This document shows, piece by piece, positions 20,770-31,478 of a stretch of DNA of 64,000 nt. The notes beneath the pieces were generated by a model. That model was not told the DNA's origin. It searched no databases and saw only the letters and a program-made list of their open reading frames with translations. Each line of letters begins with the position of its first letter. Position 1 is the first letter of the stretch. The stretch lies in contig NC_079876.1 in assembly GCF_029227915.1 (NCBI RefSeq), forward strand, positions 35,819,828-35,883,827, given 5' to 3'. This stretch comes from Hydractinia symbiolongicarpus. Its lineage: Eukaryota; Cnidaria; Hydrozoa; Anthoathecata; Hydractiniidae. The position numbers and the translations under genes were made by a program.

Positions 20770-20993
20770 CACTCCACATGCCCATCCTCTTCAAACCGAT
20801 TAAACGCGTGCATAATGTTGGGATTATTGATGACAACAATCTCATCGGATTTTGGGTAGTTGTCTCGCATCCATCTTCTTCTGGTAGGAAGAACATGTCT
20901 TTGAACACGCGCACAGTAGTACGGAAAATAATGATACTTGTCTTCGTTTTGTGTGGTGTGTTTGCGGTGCATTATGATGACGTTGTCTTCCAT
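20646..20993 (-). CDS. Unrecognised ORF of the element
   Basis: Minus-strand frame from ATG 20993 (MEDNVIIMHRKHTTQ, then YCARVQRHVLPTRRRWMRD, SDEIVVINNPNIMHAFNRFEE). It reads protein-like until about 20760. The final 35 residues overlap the coiled-coil fragment on the other strand, so the natural C-terminus may be lost. No domain was identified. Confidence 0.35.
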   Translation of the reverse strand: MEDNVIIMHRKHTTQNEDKYHYFPYYCARVQRHVLPTRRRWMRDNYPKSDEIVVINNPNIMHAFNRFEEDGHVECYRNHFLYIPPSNSFKLFPACSLSSRCLFNQSILAFRSRTH

Positions 20994-21049
20994 ATTTTGT
21001 TCTCTTGTAGGATGGAATCGGAAAAAGATTTTTGTAATGGTCAGGAGAG

Positions 21050-21545
21050 AACCTAATATTCTCTGGGGTGCTTCAACCTTACGTACAAGCACGCATGTTT
21101 GGACTTTTTCAACTCACCTTTAATATCCTCAAAATCGGAAATAAGGTTGGTTTCTTCATCTATCATTTTCATGTCTGATTTTTCGTTGGGTTACCACACA
21201 AAGAGCTGTTTTTCTGCCTTCGAAGGGTCTTGGGCAAAAAAGCAGTATATGATTTTTTATCGAGTTTCTCGTCGGCAGTACAGTCATCCACAATAAACAA
21301 CGTCTCTTCACCTGCGAGTAACGACGACAATTTTTGGATCCATTCAAACAGCTAATTTTTGGGGTTTATTAGGAACACGTAATCGTCCTTTTAGAGTAAG
21401 GCCCTCTCAAGGTTTGTCTTATCGTACCGAATGGTAGGACATAGTATGCCTATGTTATAAATATTCCTTCTATATTCATTTTTCAGCAGATCCAAAACAC
21501 GTTGGGTCTTGTTGCCGTATGAGGATCTTTTACAACGTCTAACAT
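21050..21545 (-). pseudogene. FtsK/HerA-type packaging ATPase relic
   Basis: One minus-strand frame can be followed through stops. It has SSYGNKTQRVLDLL (a decayed Walker A, GKT changed to NKT), YNIGILCPTIRYDKTNLE, two stop codons, then LFEWIQKLSSLLAGEETLFI and VDD (Walker B). After DCTADEKLDKK there is an apparent internal deletion and frame change, then LKKSKHACLYVRLKHPREY at the C-terminus. The family packages DNA in Polinton/adintovirus-type elements and related viruses. This copy cannot be functional. Confidence 0.65.
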
Positions 21546-21599
21546 CATTTTATTGATAGTACCATTTTTTATCATGTATTTTCGTGATAATCGACAGAC

Positions 21600-21780
21600 A
21601 ATTGGTACATACTCACGCACCGCCGTAGTTGTTCACCAAAGACCCCTGACAGACAGGGCAGTACGTGGTCTTTCGAGTATGATATTCGAGGGGTAGGGGG
21701 TCACGCGATAGCTTACCATCAAGGCCCGCAACGCCCTACGATATCTCTTGACGAGCCACGCCTTTTTCCGAGACATAGGA
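21600..21780 (-). pseudogene. Zinc-ribbon relic with in-frame TGA
   Basis: The minus strand reads YCPVCQGSLVNNYGGA, TGA, then VCTNCLS: two CxxC knuckles about 20 residues apart. It lies just upstream (in transcription sense) of the ATPase relic. A second frame from an ATG near 21773 gives a short basic stretch (MSRKKAWLVKRYRRALRALM), so the start and ribbon may be one gene broken by a frameshift. Confidence 0.35.
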
Positions 21781-21942
21781 CATGGTCTGGGATTAAAAAA
21801 GGCATCTTGTTGGGTGTTTTCAAGAATTCAATATACCGAGGTATATACAGGTGAATAGAGTGTAAAGAAGGATATAGTTTTCATCCTGTTCGGATGCTTT
21901 AATCTCCTTGTCAATTCTGACAGGGTCTGCTTCCATTTTATT

Positions 21943-22185
21943 TTATTGGGAATAAAATGGAATCCATCCCTTCTTAACCGCCATTTCACGACTTGCTCTC
22001 CCTGCAAAGAAATACCCCACCATTTTAAGAACATCGTTCGTGTCCATTCTGGTAGAGGGTCTAGTTATACTCAGAAATTTCTTACCTGCCAGGGCATACC
22101 CAAAAGTAAAACCAAGATCTACGACACTATCGTAGAGAATGTGTAAATTTTTTTTCTCTTTGGGGATAATGTTACTTGTAGTCAT
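21943..22185 (-). CDS. Unrecognised ORF of the element
   Basis: 80 residues, reading NLHILYDSVVDLGFTFGYAL, AGKKFLSITRPSTRM, NDVLKMVGYFFAGRAS. The Gly/aromatic-rich middle could be a membrane or capsid-related segment. The frame ends where another minus frame (21828-22034) continues, suggesting a frameshift. The function is unknown. Confidence 0.35.
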   Translation of the reverse strand: MTTSNIIPKEKKNLHILYDSVVDLGFTFGYALAGKKFLSITRPSTRMDTNDVLKMVGYFFAGRASREMAVKKGWIPFYSQ

Positions 22186-22288
22186 TTATTTAATGCATTT
22201 TAAGAATGTCTATCTGAGGCTAAGTTTTGCCCTGTTTCCCCTCCTGAGGCTCAGGTGCAGAGTTGTTAGATATGCACCCAAACTTGTG

Positions 22289-22528
22289 TCAGACGCTAAC
22301 GCCTATGGCAAGCATGGCTACCGTTCCCACATCGTAAATGTAGCCTGACTGTATGGAACAGGTCCTTGAGAAAGGCTTGACTTTAGGCTCTACAGTACCT
22401 TGTTTTTTTCTCAGTTGTTCCTTGCCTGATTTCATCAGTGCCGCCAACTTGTGACCCTGCGCAACCCTTCCTGGATGCTTTACTGGTCTTGTAATGACCT
22501 TCTCTTCTTCTTTTTGTTCTTCAACCAT
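22289..22528 (-). CDS. Basic protein with C-terminal hydrophobic segment
   Basis: 79 residues from ATG 22528: a Lys/Glu-rich N-terminus, RVAQGHKLAALMKSGKEQLR, then a hydrophobic tail (YIYDVGTVAMLAIGVSV) cut by a stop. The RVA-G-KLA pattern followed by a membrane anchor is reminiscent of small proteins in cnidarian virus-like elements, as far as I recall. It is probably truncated at the C-terminus. Confidence 0.4.
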   Translation of the reverse strand: MVEEQKEEEKVITRPVKHPGRVAQGHKLAALMKSGKEQLRKKQGTVEPKVKPFSRTCSIQSGYIYDVGTVAMLAIGVSV

Positions 22529-22569
22529 TTATTTTAAGTCATAAAATCTAAAATAAATCACTTCCATTT

Positions 22570-23117
22570 TACTACAAGATGGATGGATAAGCCTTGATCT
22601 TCAAGGACCTCCAAAGTCTCTTTATATATTGATGAAATTTCGTTTGATTATCCATAACCCGTATAGGTTGCATGTTGGTGTAGTGTAGTCTTTTCAATTG
22701 TTCTTCCTCGCTAGGATATTCTCCATCCTCCCTGTATTTTATTGGTATCTTGTGATCGAACTCCCACTACCGTCTACTCCCCCAGTTCATCCCGCCACTA
22801 AAGTGTGTTTCGATGTGCTTCATAAATGTAACAATTTCTCATCCCAGATATTCCTGGGAAAATATCTCTGTATCACGATTTAGGGCATTATGAATCCTGT
22901 TCAAAGTAAGCTTATAGTGATAACTTAGGGAATCGCATGTTAGACATTGGTGTCTTTGTTTTCTGTGCGGGCATTTGGTATGTTCTATTGACGCCCTCTT
23001 ATTATCGTGGCATTTGAAGCAAGGTTGTCCGTTACGTTTTGCGATACGTTGGATTACCTTGAAGTTGTCTAGTGGTAGGGTTTGCTTACAGCTCGTGCAT
23101 TTCCTGGCCCCCTCCAT
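22570..23117 (-). pseudogene. Zinc-finger/HNH nuclease-like gene of the element, with stops
   Basis: From ATG 23117: CTSCKQTLPLDNF, QPCFKCHDNKRAS, KCPHRKQRHQCLTCDS (three CxxC-type pairs), then FSQEYLG and a stop at about 22839. The same frame continues IVTFMKHIETHFSGGMNW, a second stop, and WEFDHKIPIKYREDGEYP followed by LKRLHYTNMQP. The (E)xDHKIP core with upstream Cys pairs and the LHYTN.QP motif is typical of an HNH endonuclease fold. At least two stop codons make it a relic. Confidence 0.6.
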
Positions 23118-23229
23118 ATTGTTTTTGTTTTGTAAAGGTAGTACTTTACAAAACTTTGGACAGATTTTAGAAAACCTCGCTATTCAAAAACGTTTACAAC
23201 ATTTATGAATAGCAATTAAACAACAAGCG

Positions 23230-26060
23230 GGCAGGTATGTATCCCGTCGTCATGCACAACTCTTTTGTCATAAAACGCCAAGAGCTGGGATTCAGAGGAC
23301 TGCCTCAACCATCCTTTTCATCCCTCGTAAAGGTTGTATTTGCATACCTAACTAGGTCCTCAATCATTTTGCCGTAGAACGTGTTGCCTTTCAACTTGGC
23401 TCTTCCGCAATACGTTTCTCGGGGTCTTTATCAGCTTGTCGTCGTGCATCAGTAATATCTTCCGGGAATCATGCAAAGGGCTTACCTCGATTGTACTTGA
23501 GAAATTGGTAAAAGGCAGTCACTTTCAGCCCATGGTCAAAGTACCATTTCAGTAAGGGTGTATAGAGTAAGATCGTTTCCGATTTTAGCAATTCCGATTA
23601 CGCATACCTGGAACACGCTTGCGACCCGTACTTTTCAAGTACTCCTGAATGTGATCGTGGATTTAATGGTCCGGCATTTATTTTAAGACAAACAGTGGGG
23701 CCATTTCGCTGAATTTGTCACGCAGATCTTTGGGTACCTTGATATCGACCTGCGCAAACGCAAAGAGCGATCCATCTCGCACACTTTGCGTCGCACTTTA
23801 GGATGGTCTTGCACTTGTGAGGTTCCTTGTACACGTGTGATCTGACATACATCACGCCTCTTTCGTGGCACCTACAAAATACGATCGCGGGGCTACACAC
23901 CATCCCCGTCCGCAAGAGCTCGTAGGCCTCGTTCTTTGTACATTTTTCACATGTCTTCTGTACCTCTTTACAATTTTTACAAGTGTTGCTACAGAAAGAG
24001 TTTTTACACCTGTGCCGGCAACTTTGGGTTCAGCCGTAGAGACTTGTTCAACACGTAGTGCGTCCTTTAAAATATCTATCTGATCGTCGTAATACTGCAA
24101 CCTCGTCTTGTCCACAGCTTCAGTGTAAGGTTGTACTCATGCAACCAGTCCATCATGGTGACGCAGCCTCGTCTGTGAAACTTCGCGCGGAATGTCTCGT
24201 ACCCTTTACTAGATAGCGTGTTTTTCCCACTTAGAGGGCTTTAAAAATCCTCGTACAAGGCAGGCCCGACATAGTTCAACTTGTCGTGGCTCGTCAACCA
24301 GTCATACGGAAACATAAGCTTCTAGAGCTTACATTCCAGGGACTTGCACCAGCCGTTATAGCTCAGACAAGGAGCAAGTAAATTTTTTTATCGAAAAATT
24401 TAAACCTTGAGGTTGTAAGGAACATGTAGTCGTTGTCTTTCTTCGCCACCTTGATCTTACTACCTCCTTGCGCAAGTTCTTCGACAAAATACCACTTTAT
24501 CAGGTCGATGTCGTATTTGCCGCTGTTAAAACCGATTACAACTACTTGTTTTATCCACTCGTTTCATAACTCCTGGTTCTTTTTGAAAAGCATGTCAAAA
24601 TCGTCGGGTTTCGGGTACACTCTCTCGACCTCGTTCACAATGAGGGCATGCCTCTTTTCCAGCTGCTACACAAACAGTTTCACAAAAACCTTGGGATCCT
24701 CGTGCTCAATGAACGTTAGATCTCCGTTAAACTATCGGAACATGCCTCGAAAGGTATGTTAGATCGGGGGTTTGCTGGTAATTTAAGGGTGATAGGAGGG
24801 CTTCAAAGTCGAATACAATATAGTGGCGATAGGGCCTGAATTCCTTCTGAAAGTACCTCTTGATTTTGGCTGGTTTCTCACATTCCCAGGCTGTGATGAG
24901 GTTGTACCCCTTTTCCAATATCGTCCTTTCCTTAGACAGGGTTGCACTATAACGAGTCTTGTCCGCTTTGGTTCTCTCGGGCAGACAGGGACATCCATGC
25001 CACTTACAACCGTGGTTTTCATAAACGGTATTTGTGATAAGCTCATAGCCGTCAACTTTCCACTCCTTCTTACCATCACGGATAACACGCTCACCACCAT
25101 TCCCGCAGAGTGCGAGATGGATGCATTCCAGTTTGCTTCGAAATGTATTCGATCCATTTTGAGGCATCGTAGCTAAAACCATTATCGTAAAAGGCCTTTC
25201 TTCCTTGCTTAGTATACGTTTCACCTCCCCCCCTTTGCGAATGATTGTCGTCTTTACACCCTCGCTTTCGTTCCTCTTATGCCGTGATAGGTTGCAGACC
25301 TTCTTAAAACTTGGCCGCGTACCTTGCATTGCCAGGGGGGGGGGGGGGGGTAGAACATCCATCTTTTTGATGAGGAAACAGTGGCTGTCCAGCATAGCAA
25401 TATTGATAGTATCTAAACCCTTTTTGTCCTGCTTTTGCCCGTAAACGAGTTGCCATGGTGCCTTTTCGTAGTTTGTCCTGAGCTCAAGGACTCTAATGTT
25501 GATCTTGAATTGCTTGGCAACACCCTCCAGATCCACTAACCTTGGTGGCCTCACATCTTTACGTTTTAGTTTGGGGTCTTCGTAGTACTCCCGGGCTAAG
25601 GTGAGAGCTGGCCTTATTAGAAACTCTGTTCTTCGTTCTATGTAAACTCTATTTCTTACAGCTAACCATCTCCAAAAGCATAAGTTGTCCGTTCTGGCAT
25701 CTTCACTATCCATACCGTAGATGCACCTCTTGTTTTGCAGCTAATCTAGGAAAAAGCCGCATCCCAAGAGGGGCTTACGCGCGCTTATCACCTCGATCTG
25801 TACGTGACCAAAGACAATTCTCCCTTCATATACTCCTGGGGTCTCGTTGGTCCTAACAGGTGGTAAATAAGCCTTAGTCCAAAACTCGCCATCCTCCAGA
25901 TTGAGACGCTTCATTCTCGCATTCTTCAATAAAGGCTTCAATTTCGGCGATGGTTGATAGTGACCTGGAGCTCTTAGCTTTGTGGTAATCAGACACACCA
26001 CCTCCACCTTTATAAATATCACAACTGAAGCTGTACACGACATTAACACGCTTGTCAATA
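23230..26060 (-). pseudogene. Family B DNA polymerase of a Polinton/adintovirus-like element, decayed
   Basis: Longest intact frame 24727-25713 (about 328 residues): DNLCFWRWLAV, then GKKEWKVDGYELI, VYENHGCKWHGCPCLPER and LEKGYNLITAWECE, followed by YIVFDFEALL, an exonuclease I-like motif. Downstream in shifting frames: ERVYPKPDDFDML, VIGFNSGKYDIDLIKWYF (exonuclease II region), RRGCVTMMDWLHEYNLTL, YYDDQIDILKDAL, CEKCTKNEAYELLRTGMV. Near 23380 comes KLKGNTFYGKMIEDL, the K-x3-N-x2-YG polymerase motif. The palm motif that should read YDxNALY is garbled, and I found no YxDTD motif. The protein is split by many frameshifts and its C-terminus appears lost. Confidence 0.8.
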
Positions 26061-26162
26061 TGAGGTGTAATTTTTTTGCATAATCGAATCCGTTAGTGGT
26101 TGGTTCAAATTCTTGTTAAACACCCATGTCTTGACCGATTTCCGACTTCCACCATTTGGATA

Positions 26163-26525
26163 TCATTTCATCGAATATGTGCTGAACATCCTCAACACCT
26201 GTGGCTTCCTTTTTCTCTCGAGGGAACATGTGCTTGAGGTCTTCAATCGCCCGATATTCATCTTGGATATCCTCCACGTCGTAGTAGTCTTCCCTTGCTT
26301 TCTCTTCGACCTCGTCGTGAAGCGTCCCGAAATTTGTTCCTTTGCCTTGTTGTAGTAGAATGCAACGGTATCTCGCACACTCTGTAGTCGATCAGCAAGA
26401 GCGCCGCGAGTTGCTGCCACCGGTGGCGACACGGTGCTATACAGTTTGTTGATTTCATTTTTAAACCAGCTCATCTCCTTGCTATAGTGACTCCCTACAC
26501 TAGCTATTCTTTCCGAATCAACCAA
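26163..26525 (-). CDS. Conserved-looking ORF upstream of the polymerase relic
   Basis: 120 residues, reading SWFKNEINKLYSTVSPPVAA, TRGALADRLQSVRDTVAFYY, then a basic stretch and a second basic region. I recall the LADRLQSVRDT motif from proteins encoded next to or fused to polymerase in cnidarian elements of this kind, but cannot verify it here. It could be the N-terminal part of the polymerase polyprotein, separated by stops at about 26060-26160. Confidence 0.45.
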   Translation of the reverse strand: MVDSERIASVGSHYSKEMSWFKNEINKLYSTVSPPVAATRGALADRLQSVRDTVAFYYNKAKEQISGRFTTRSKRKQGKTTTTWRISKMNIGRLKTSSTCSLERKRKPQVLRMFSTYSMK

Positions 26526-27149
26526 CTGCTAAAATCAATTCCCCAAAAACAAAGAAAATCCTTCCCGCGATAAACGTGGTCCCTTAATAGTAAATGCTCA
26601 AAAATTATAATGACACTGGTATGCATCGTCATTCCTGCCGGATAACAAAATATGTTTTTTATAAAGCCCCCTTTCTTCCTCCCTCCTCGCCCATCTTAAC
26701 GCCCCATTCAGAATAGCGCACCGCCCCCAAAAATCTACCGCATTTTTTCCCGATGAAACTAAGTACAAAGGCATAAATGATGGCCATGCCATGGCTGCGC
26801 TCGGCTGACATTTTCTGATGAAAACGAAAGTAAGTGGCAGTTAGGTAATTAATCAATTGTAGCTTCATGCTTTCTACTCTTCTAACTTCAGCTTGGAGTG
26901 TAATTGATTGAGATCGGGGTTGACTGTATAAGGCTAAACAATACAAACGCTTATTTGATTCCATAGGATATTTTTCACAGCTGGCTCTGGTGATGATGTT
27001 TAAAATTTTAGACCATTCAAATTTTAAGCTTGTTAGTTTAAATGTGTGGTTTGTGTGTGTGTAGGCAGTTATGCACAGCCCGTTATAACCGGATACCATG
27101 ACTATGGGAAATCAGGCTTTGATTTTAATCCCAACACCAATATCTTTTC
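26526..27149. other. Presumed right flank of the virus-like element
   Basis: A minus-strand frame at 26659-27099 is 146 residues long but has no recognisable domain, and its start codon is uncertain. It may be part of the element's terminal region or chance. No inverted repeat with the 12.1 kb side was found by eye. Confidence 0.3.
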
Positions 27150-27565
27150 GGGGCCGTCTACAAACAGTTTTCGTCTCCATTAACGGCAAATTGGGAGGGG
27201 TAATGCAATGTCCGTTAAAAATATAAAAATGGAGACAAATTTCACTTTCTCACCTGTTTTGTTTCTTTTAAGGAAAATGAAAAAAATTCAACAAATTTGA
27301 AAATGTTTCCACAGTAAAAATTCGCCATAATCTAGAATTGGTTGCTAAAAAATGTATCTCGTGTTCATATAATTCTCCACAAAGATTGTTCCGTAAAGCG
27401 CGGAGGGGGAAAAAAATTCTATTTAACGGCAAATTTGCCGTTAACAGAGGCGAAAACTAACGTAGGGGAAATTGGCAAGTCGTTAAGGGGCTTTGGGGAG
27501 GGGGTTTCCAAGTCTAGCGGGCAATTTGCCGTTAACAAAGACGAAAACTGTTTGTTAACCGCCCC
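27150..27565. mobile_element. MITE with about 44-bp inverted ends
   Basis: The left end begins GGGGCCGTCTACAAACAG and continues TTTTCGTCTCC, TTAACGGCAAATTG. The right end is its complement with few changes (CAATTTGCCGTTAAC ... CTGTTTGTTAACCGCCCC). No transposase is inside. Confidence 0.65.
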
Positions 27566-27566
27566 T

Positions 27567-27893
27567 TAGGGACCTTCGAAAAAATTTTAGGCCCTGTCAG
27601 CGCGGGATATCGTTGCTAAGGGGGGGGGGGGGGCGGAGGGGCTCTGAGGTATGAAAAAAATCCACTAAGGATAAAGAAATTTCAAAAATTGTTTGTGGCC
27701 TGAAAATTCTTTGTTGTTCCATGCATAATTCCTCTTGTCATCAATTCCAATATCTTTCATCTACAAAACACGCCCATGAGCCTTCCAAGATTTATCCGAA
27801 TGTGTGAATTTTCAGGACGAAAATCGGCTAAAAGAGGGTGGAGAGCAGCGAGATCCTGGTAACAGGGCCTGAAAAGAATTTTCGAAGGCCCCT
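27567..27893. mobile_element. Second MITE abutting the first
   Basis: Ends: left AGGGACCTTCGAAAAAATTT and TAGGCCCTGT; right ACAGGGCCTGAAAAGAATTT and TCGAAGGCCCCT. The inverted match spans about 30 bases. A run of 14 G lies inside (about 27620-27633). Confidence 0.55.
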
Positions 27894-30800
27894 CAATACA
27901 GTATGATCTTGACATACTTTTCATCAAAAACTTCAAATATATATCTGGTCTTCTAACAATGATAATTTAATTCAGATATGTTGTCAAAGATGCTAACATA
28001 TTATTTTTTGCTATGAATAGGCAATTATTCCCGTCGGCAAATGTCACGTGATGCTTTTAAGCCAATACACCTTTACAATAATCCGGGAAAACTAACACTC
28101 CTTCGCAGCTTTTTTTTTAAATTGGAGGAGGTAAACATCACACTTTTAAAAGAGCTTATGAACGAGAAAACACTTTCTTTCACGATAACTTTTCTTGCCG
28201 CATTTTGTTTTTAATGAACAGTACACATATGTTCTATCTTATTATTATTAACTTTTCTTGAAAATATAAAAGAAATTGATATGAAGGAAATTAAAAACTG
28301 GAGAAAACTCGTTTTGCTCCTAACAAACTTTTTATAAAAACATGTTTTTTGCCTCCTTCCTTCAAATATTGCAAAAGAATGGAGAATAGAATAGAAAAAG
28401 CTTATTTTTGCAATGGTAAGCTTTACATTGTTGGTTAAGATGAGGTTACAAATTTTTGAATAGGGCTAATACTGTCAAAGAGACGAGCATTATTAGCCAT
28501 AGGCTATGACAAGATGCCGTGGGGTGAGAGAGACTAATTGAGTAAAAGGGAGAGCATTTTGGACAAAATTCCATGAATGAATGGACTGTAGTTGAATAGA
28601 ATTTGAGCCAAAAGATTTGGTGGACACAGTGGGAGGATTTATCAGACCAAGAGTATGGATCCAAGAGTCTGATAAGAATGGGAAAAGTCAACATTGAAAT
28701 TATAAAGAATTGCCTTAAGAAGATTCTCATGAAATATAATGTAAAGAAAAGTTACATTTTTCTTATGAACCAATTCAGAAAATTTCAAAGAGAGCCATAG
28801 CAACGCATGTACAATTGAATTATCGTAAAGGTGTATTACGGGTCCGTATTCTCCAGGGTAGCCATTATAATTTGAGGGAAAAATGATGTTCACGCAGTCA
28901 CATCTCTCAAATATGTTTTCTTACTTCAAACCTGTCATGTTGTGTAGTTTTAGGTAAGTTTCTTTTTAGCATTAGTCTTGTTTAATTAAAGATTACTCTG
29001 TGAAAGTTTAACCATGTAAGGTCCATGTTTTCTCTCAACCTAAAGTTGTAGCAAGCAACATTCTAACCAGGAGAATACTTTAAGGAGCATGTATAGCTAC
29101 CAATTCAGACTTACAGGGTATTGTGTCTGCCGTAAAATGACATGTTCTAACTGCTGTATTGAACTGGGGACTCCCGTTTTTCTGTTAAGAAGCAAAATAT
29201 AAGAAAAGGTATTTAAAATATATTTCTGCAACATCTGCCTAGATAAAGTTTTGTTGCTTCCCCAGCCCTTAAAATTAGCGTCAGCAATTAGCACTGCCGG
29301 CATTATTGCCGATGTAAAATATGAGGATACCGTAGTTGTGTCGGCAAAAAATAAAGCCGACATAATTTTGTTGTGAAATTTTTAAAAAACAATAATTTTA
29401 GTTTTATTTAACCTACCACTCCCACTCCTTGCAACTACAAATTAATTACATTCAATTTTCAGTAAATTAGGCCATTATCGCTAACTAAAATCATTAAGGC
29501 AACAAAAATACTGTGGTGCCATTCGATTCCTAATAGTAATAATCGGAAAAATTGTATATTGTATTAAAAAGAAGTCCAGAAGTTCTTTCTTCCACACGAC
29601 ACAGCAGGCAAATAGTCAGCCTTACCCTCAATTTTGTGAGGGGAGATGTTCTGTAAAGACTCTAAAAATTAGGTCTTCTGTACAGTTTTGCTTTATGTTA
29701 ACTGTGGCTTTTTTTAACTGTGGCTGTAACAAGCATTTTTAAAGCATGTCACCAGCGACCTCTGCGATATACAGCCTAATGAGTTCATCTCGAAACATAA
29801 AAAGGCCAGCTGGCAGTGAACTATTGACCTAATGAAATTCGCCATCTGGAAGGTATGTCAGTAAGACTTGTACTCTATTCCCTTTTGTCATTGTCTTACG
29901 AGATCAATGCATGGAATTAATGAGAGGTCTAGCCCTATAAAAGATGAATGATGAAAAGTATTGCTAGCTGAAAAAGTTTACTATTAAAAATTTTGCGGAC
30001 GCAAATAAGTTAAAATGTATCTCACAATGGCAGCCTTATTGCCAACGTAAAAAAATTCTAATTTTAAGAGCTGTTCCCCAATTAGTTTGCTTCAGCATTT
30101 GGTACTTTGCATATTTTGGCTTTATTTACACACCTTTGTAACAATGACTTTTATTTCCTGACTATCAGCTGAAATAGACTTACTTAAACACCTAATAGAA
30201 GAGAAAACAGTGGATGTTGTTTATGATTTGTAACGCAAACTACTCAAAATGTGTAGCCTGATTGTATATAATGCCATATTTTGCTAGAAAGTTAAACAAC
30301 GTCGTATTTTGCTCAACATAAACCTTTTGGCAAAAAATTTTTCAAAGATTAATTTTTATATATATTTCGAACCCTGGTATATTACTAAAATTAACTAAAT
30401 ATAAAATCAAAACAAAATTGAATAGCCGCACATAAGTCGCAGACAGTCCTTTTATTAATGTTACTAGCAACAAGAAGCAAAGTGTAGCTATACTTAGAAG
30501 GGAGTTGTATTACAATTCTTTCTGTCTGTCCATAGCCATTTTTTGATGCAAACTTATGCATCATATATTGTTTTATGGTCATTGACATGATTTATTTGAC
30601 CAAAATTTTTGGTGGCATAATTGTTAAGCAGTGAATAAAATACGCCTGGCAAGTCTGGGTGTGAGGGACAAGTGTGGGGTGGTAAGGTATCAAAACTATG
30701 TCAAGTGTGGCTATCGTAAACATGAGAAAATAAAGTGCTATTATTCTTACAATTATTTACATATAGTGCAAATATAACGTTTCAAAGTTCAGAGATATAG

Positions 30801-31478
30801 ATAGATGTGCACATTTTACATGGCTAGCAGGGCTTGCTATGAGAGGTTACGATCGCACGCGCAAAATGTAAAGCGTGGGATTAAGTATGCACAAAATAGG
30901 ATGAAATGTTTAGCCAGCATAATTTTATATACCTTGCTTTTATTAATTTTAAATTAATAAAATTAACATACAAAAATTAAATTTAGAACAGGATATAGCT
31001 AGGTAATTCTTTTTTGATATTTCCTAAATACTACTGCAGTGTTTCCGACCAAATTCTAGACTTTGTTGTTGTCGTAACACTATCCTGTGTTATAATATTT
31101 CTAATTAATATTGCAAAATAGTATATTGACTGCGCAGAAAACAATTTTTGTTAAAAAAGATTTTGTGCATGTTAGTGAAAAACACAAGTATCTTGTTTTG
31201 ACATGATAACTAAATTCAGATTCATTCTCAAGGTGGTAAAGTTAAATTTTCAAATCTGATAAACACTTTCTTGCTGGTAACATATAAATTATAATCAGGT
31301 TAGGCAGCGAAAAATGTAATCACCAAAGACAGCACTTTGGAAATTGATGTTTTACGATTATCCCATATTCGCAGCATGCCAATGGATTGGAATCTAATTT
31401 TGTTTTATATGGGGCTTATTTTCACAGATTTTTAGATAATCCAAATTTTTCAATTTATATGCAAACCTCGTCTTTTAG
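27894..31478. other. Intergenic region upstream of TUT4/7
   Basis: AT-rich, no ORF with family features on either strand. Any 5' non-coding exon and the promoter of the TUT gene should lie here or just upstream of 31479, but no clear core promoter is seen. Confidence 0.4.
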
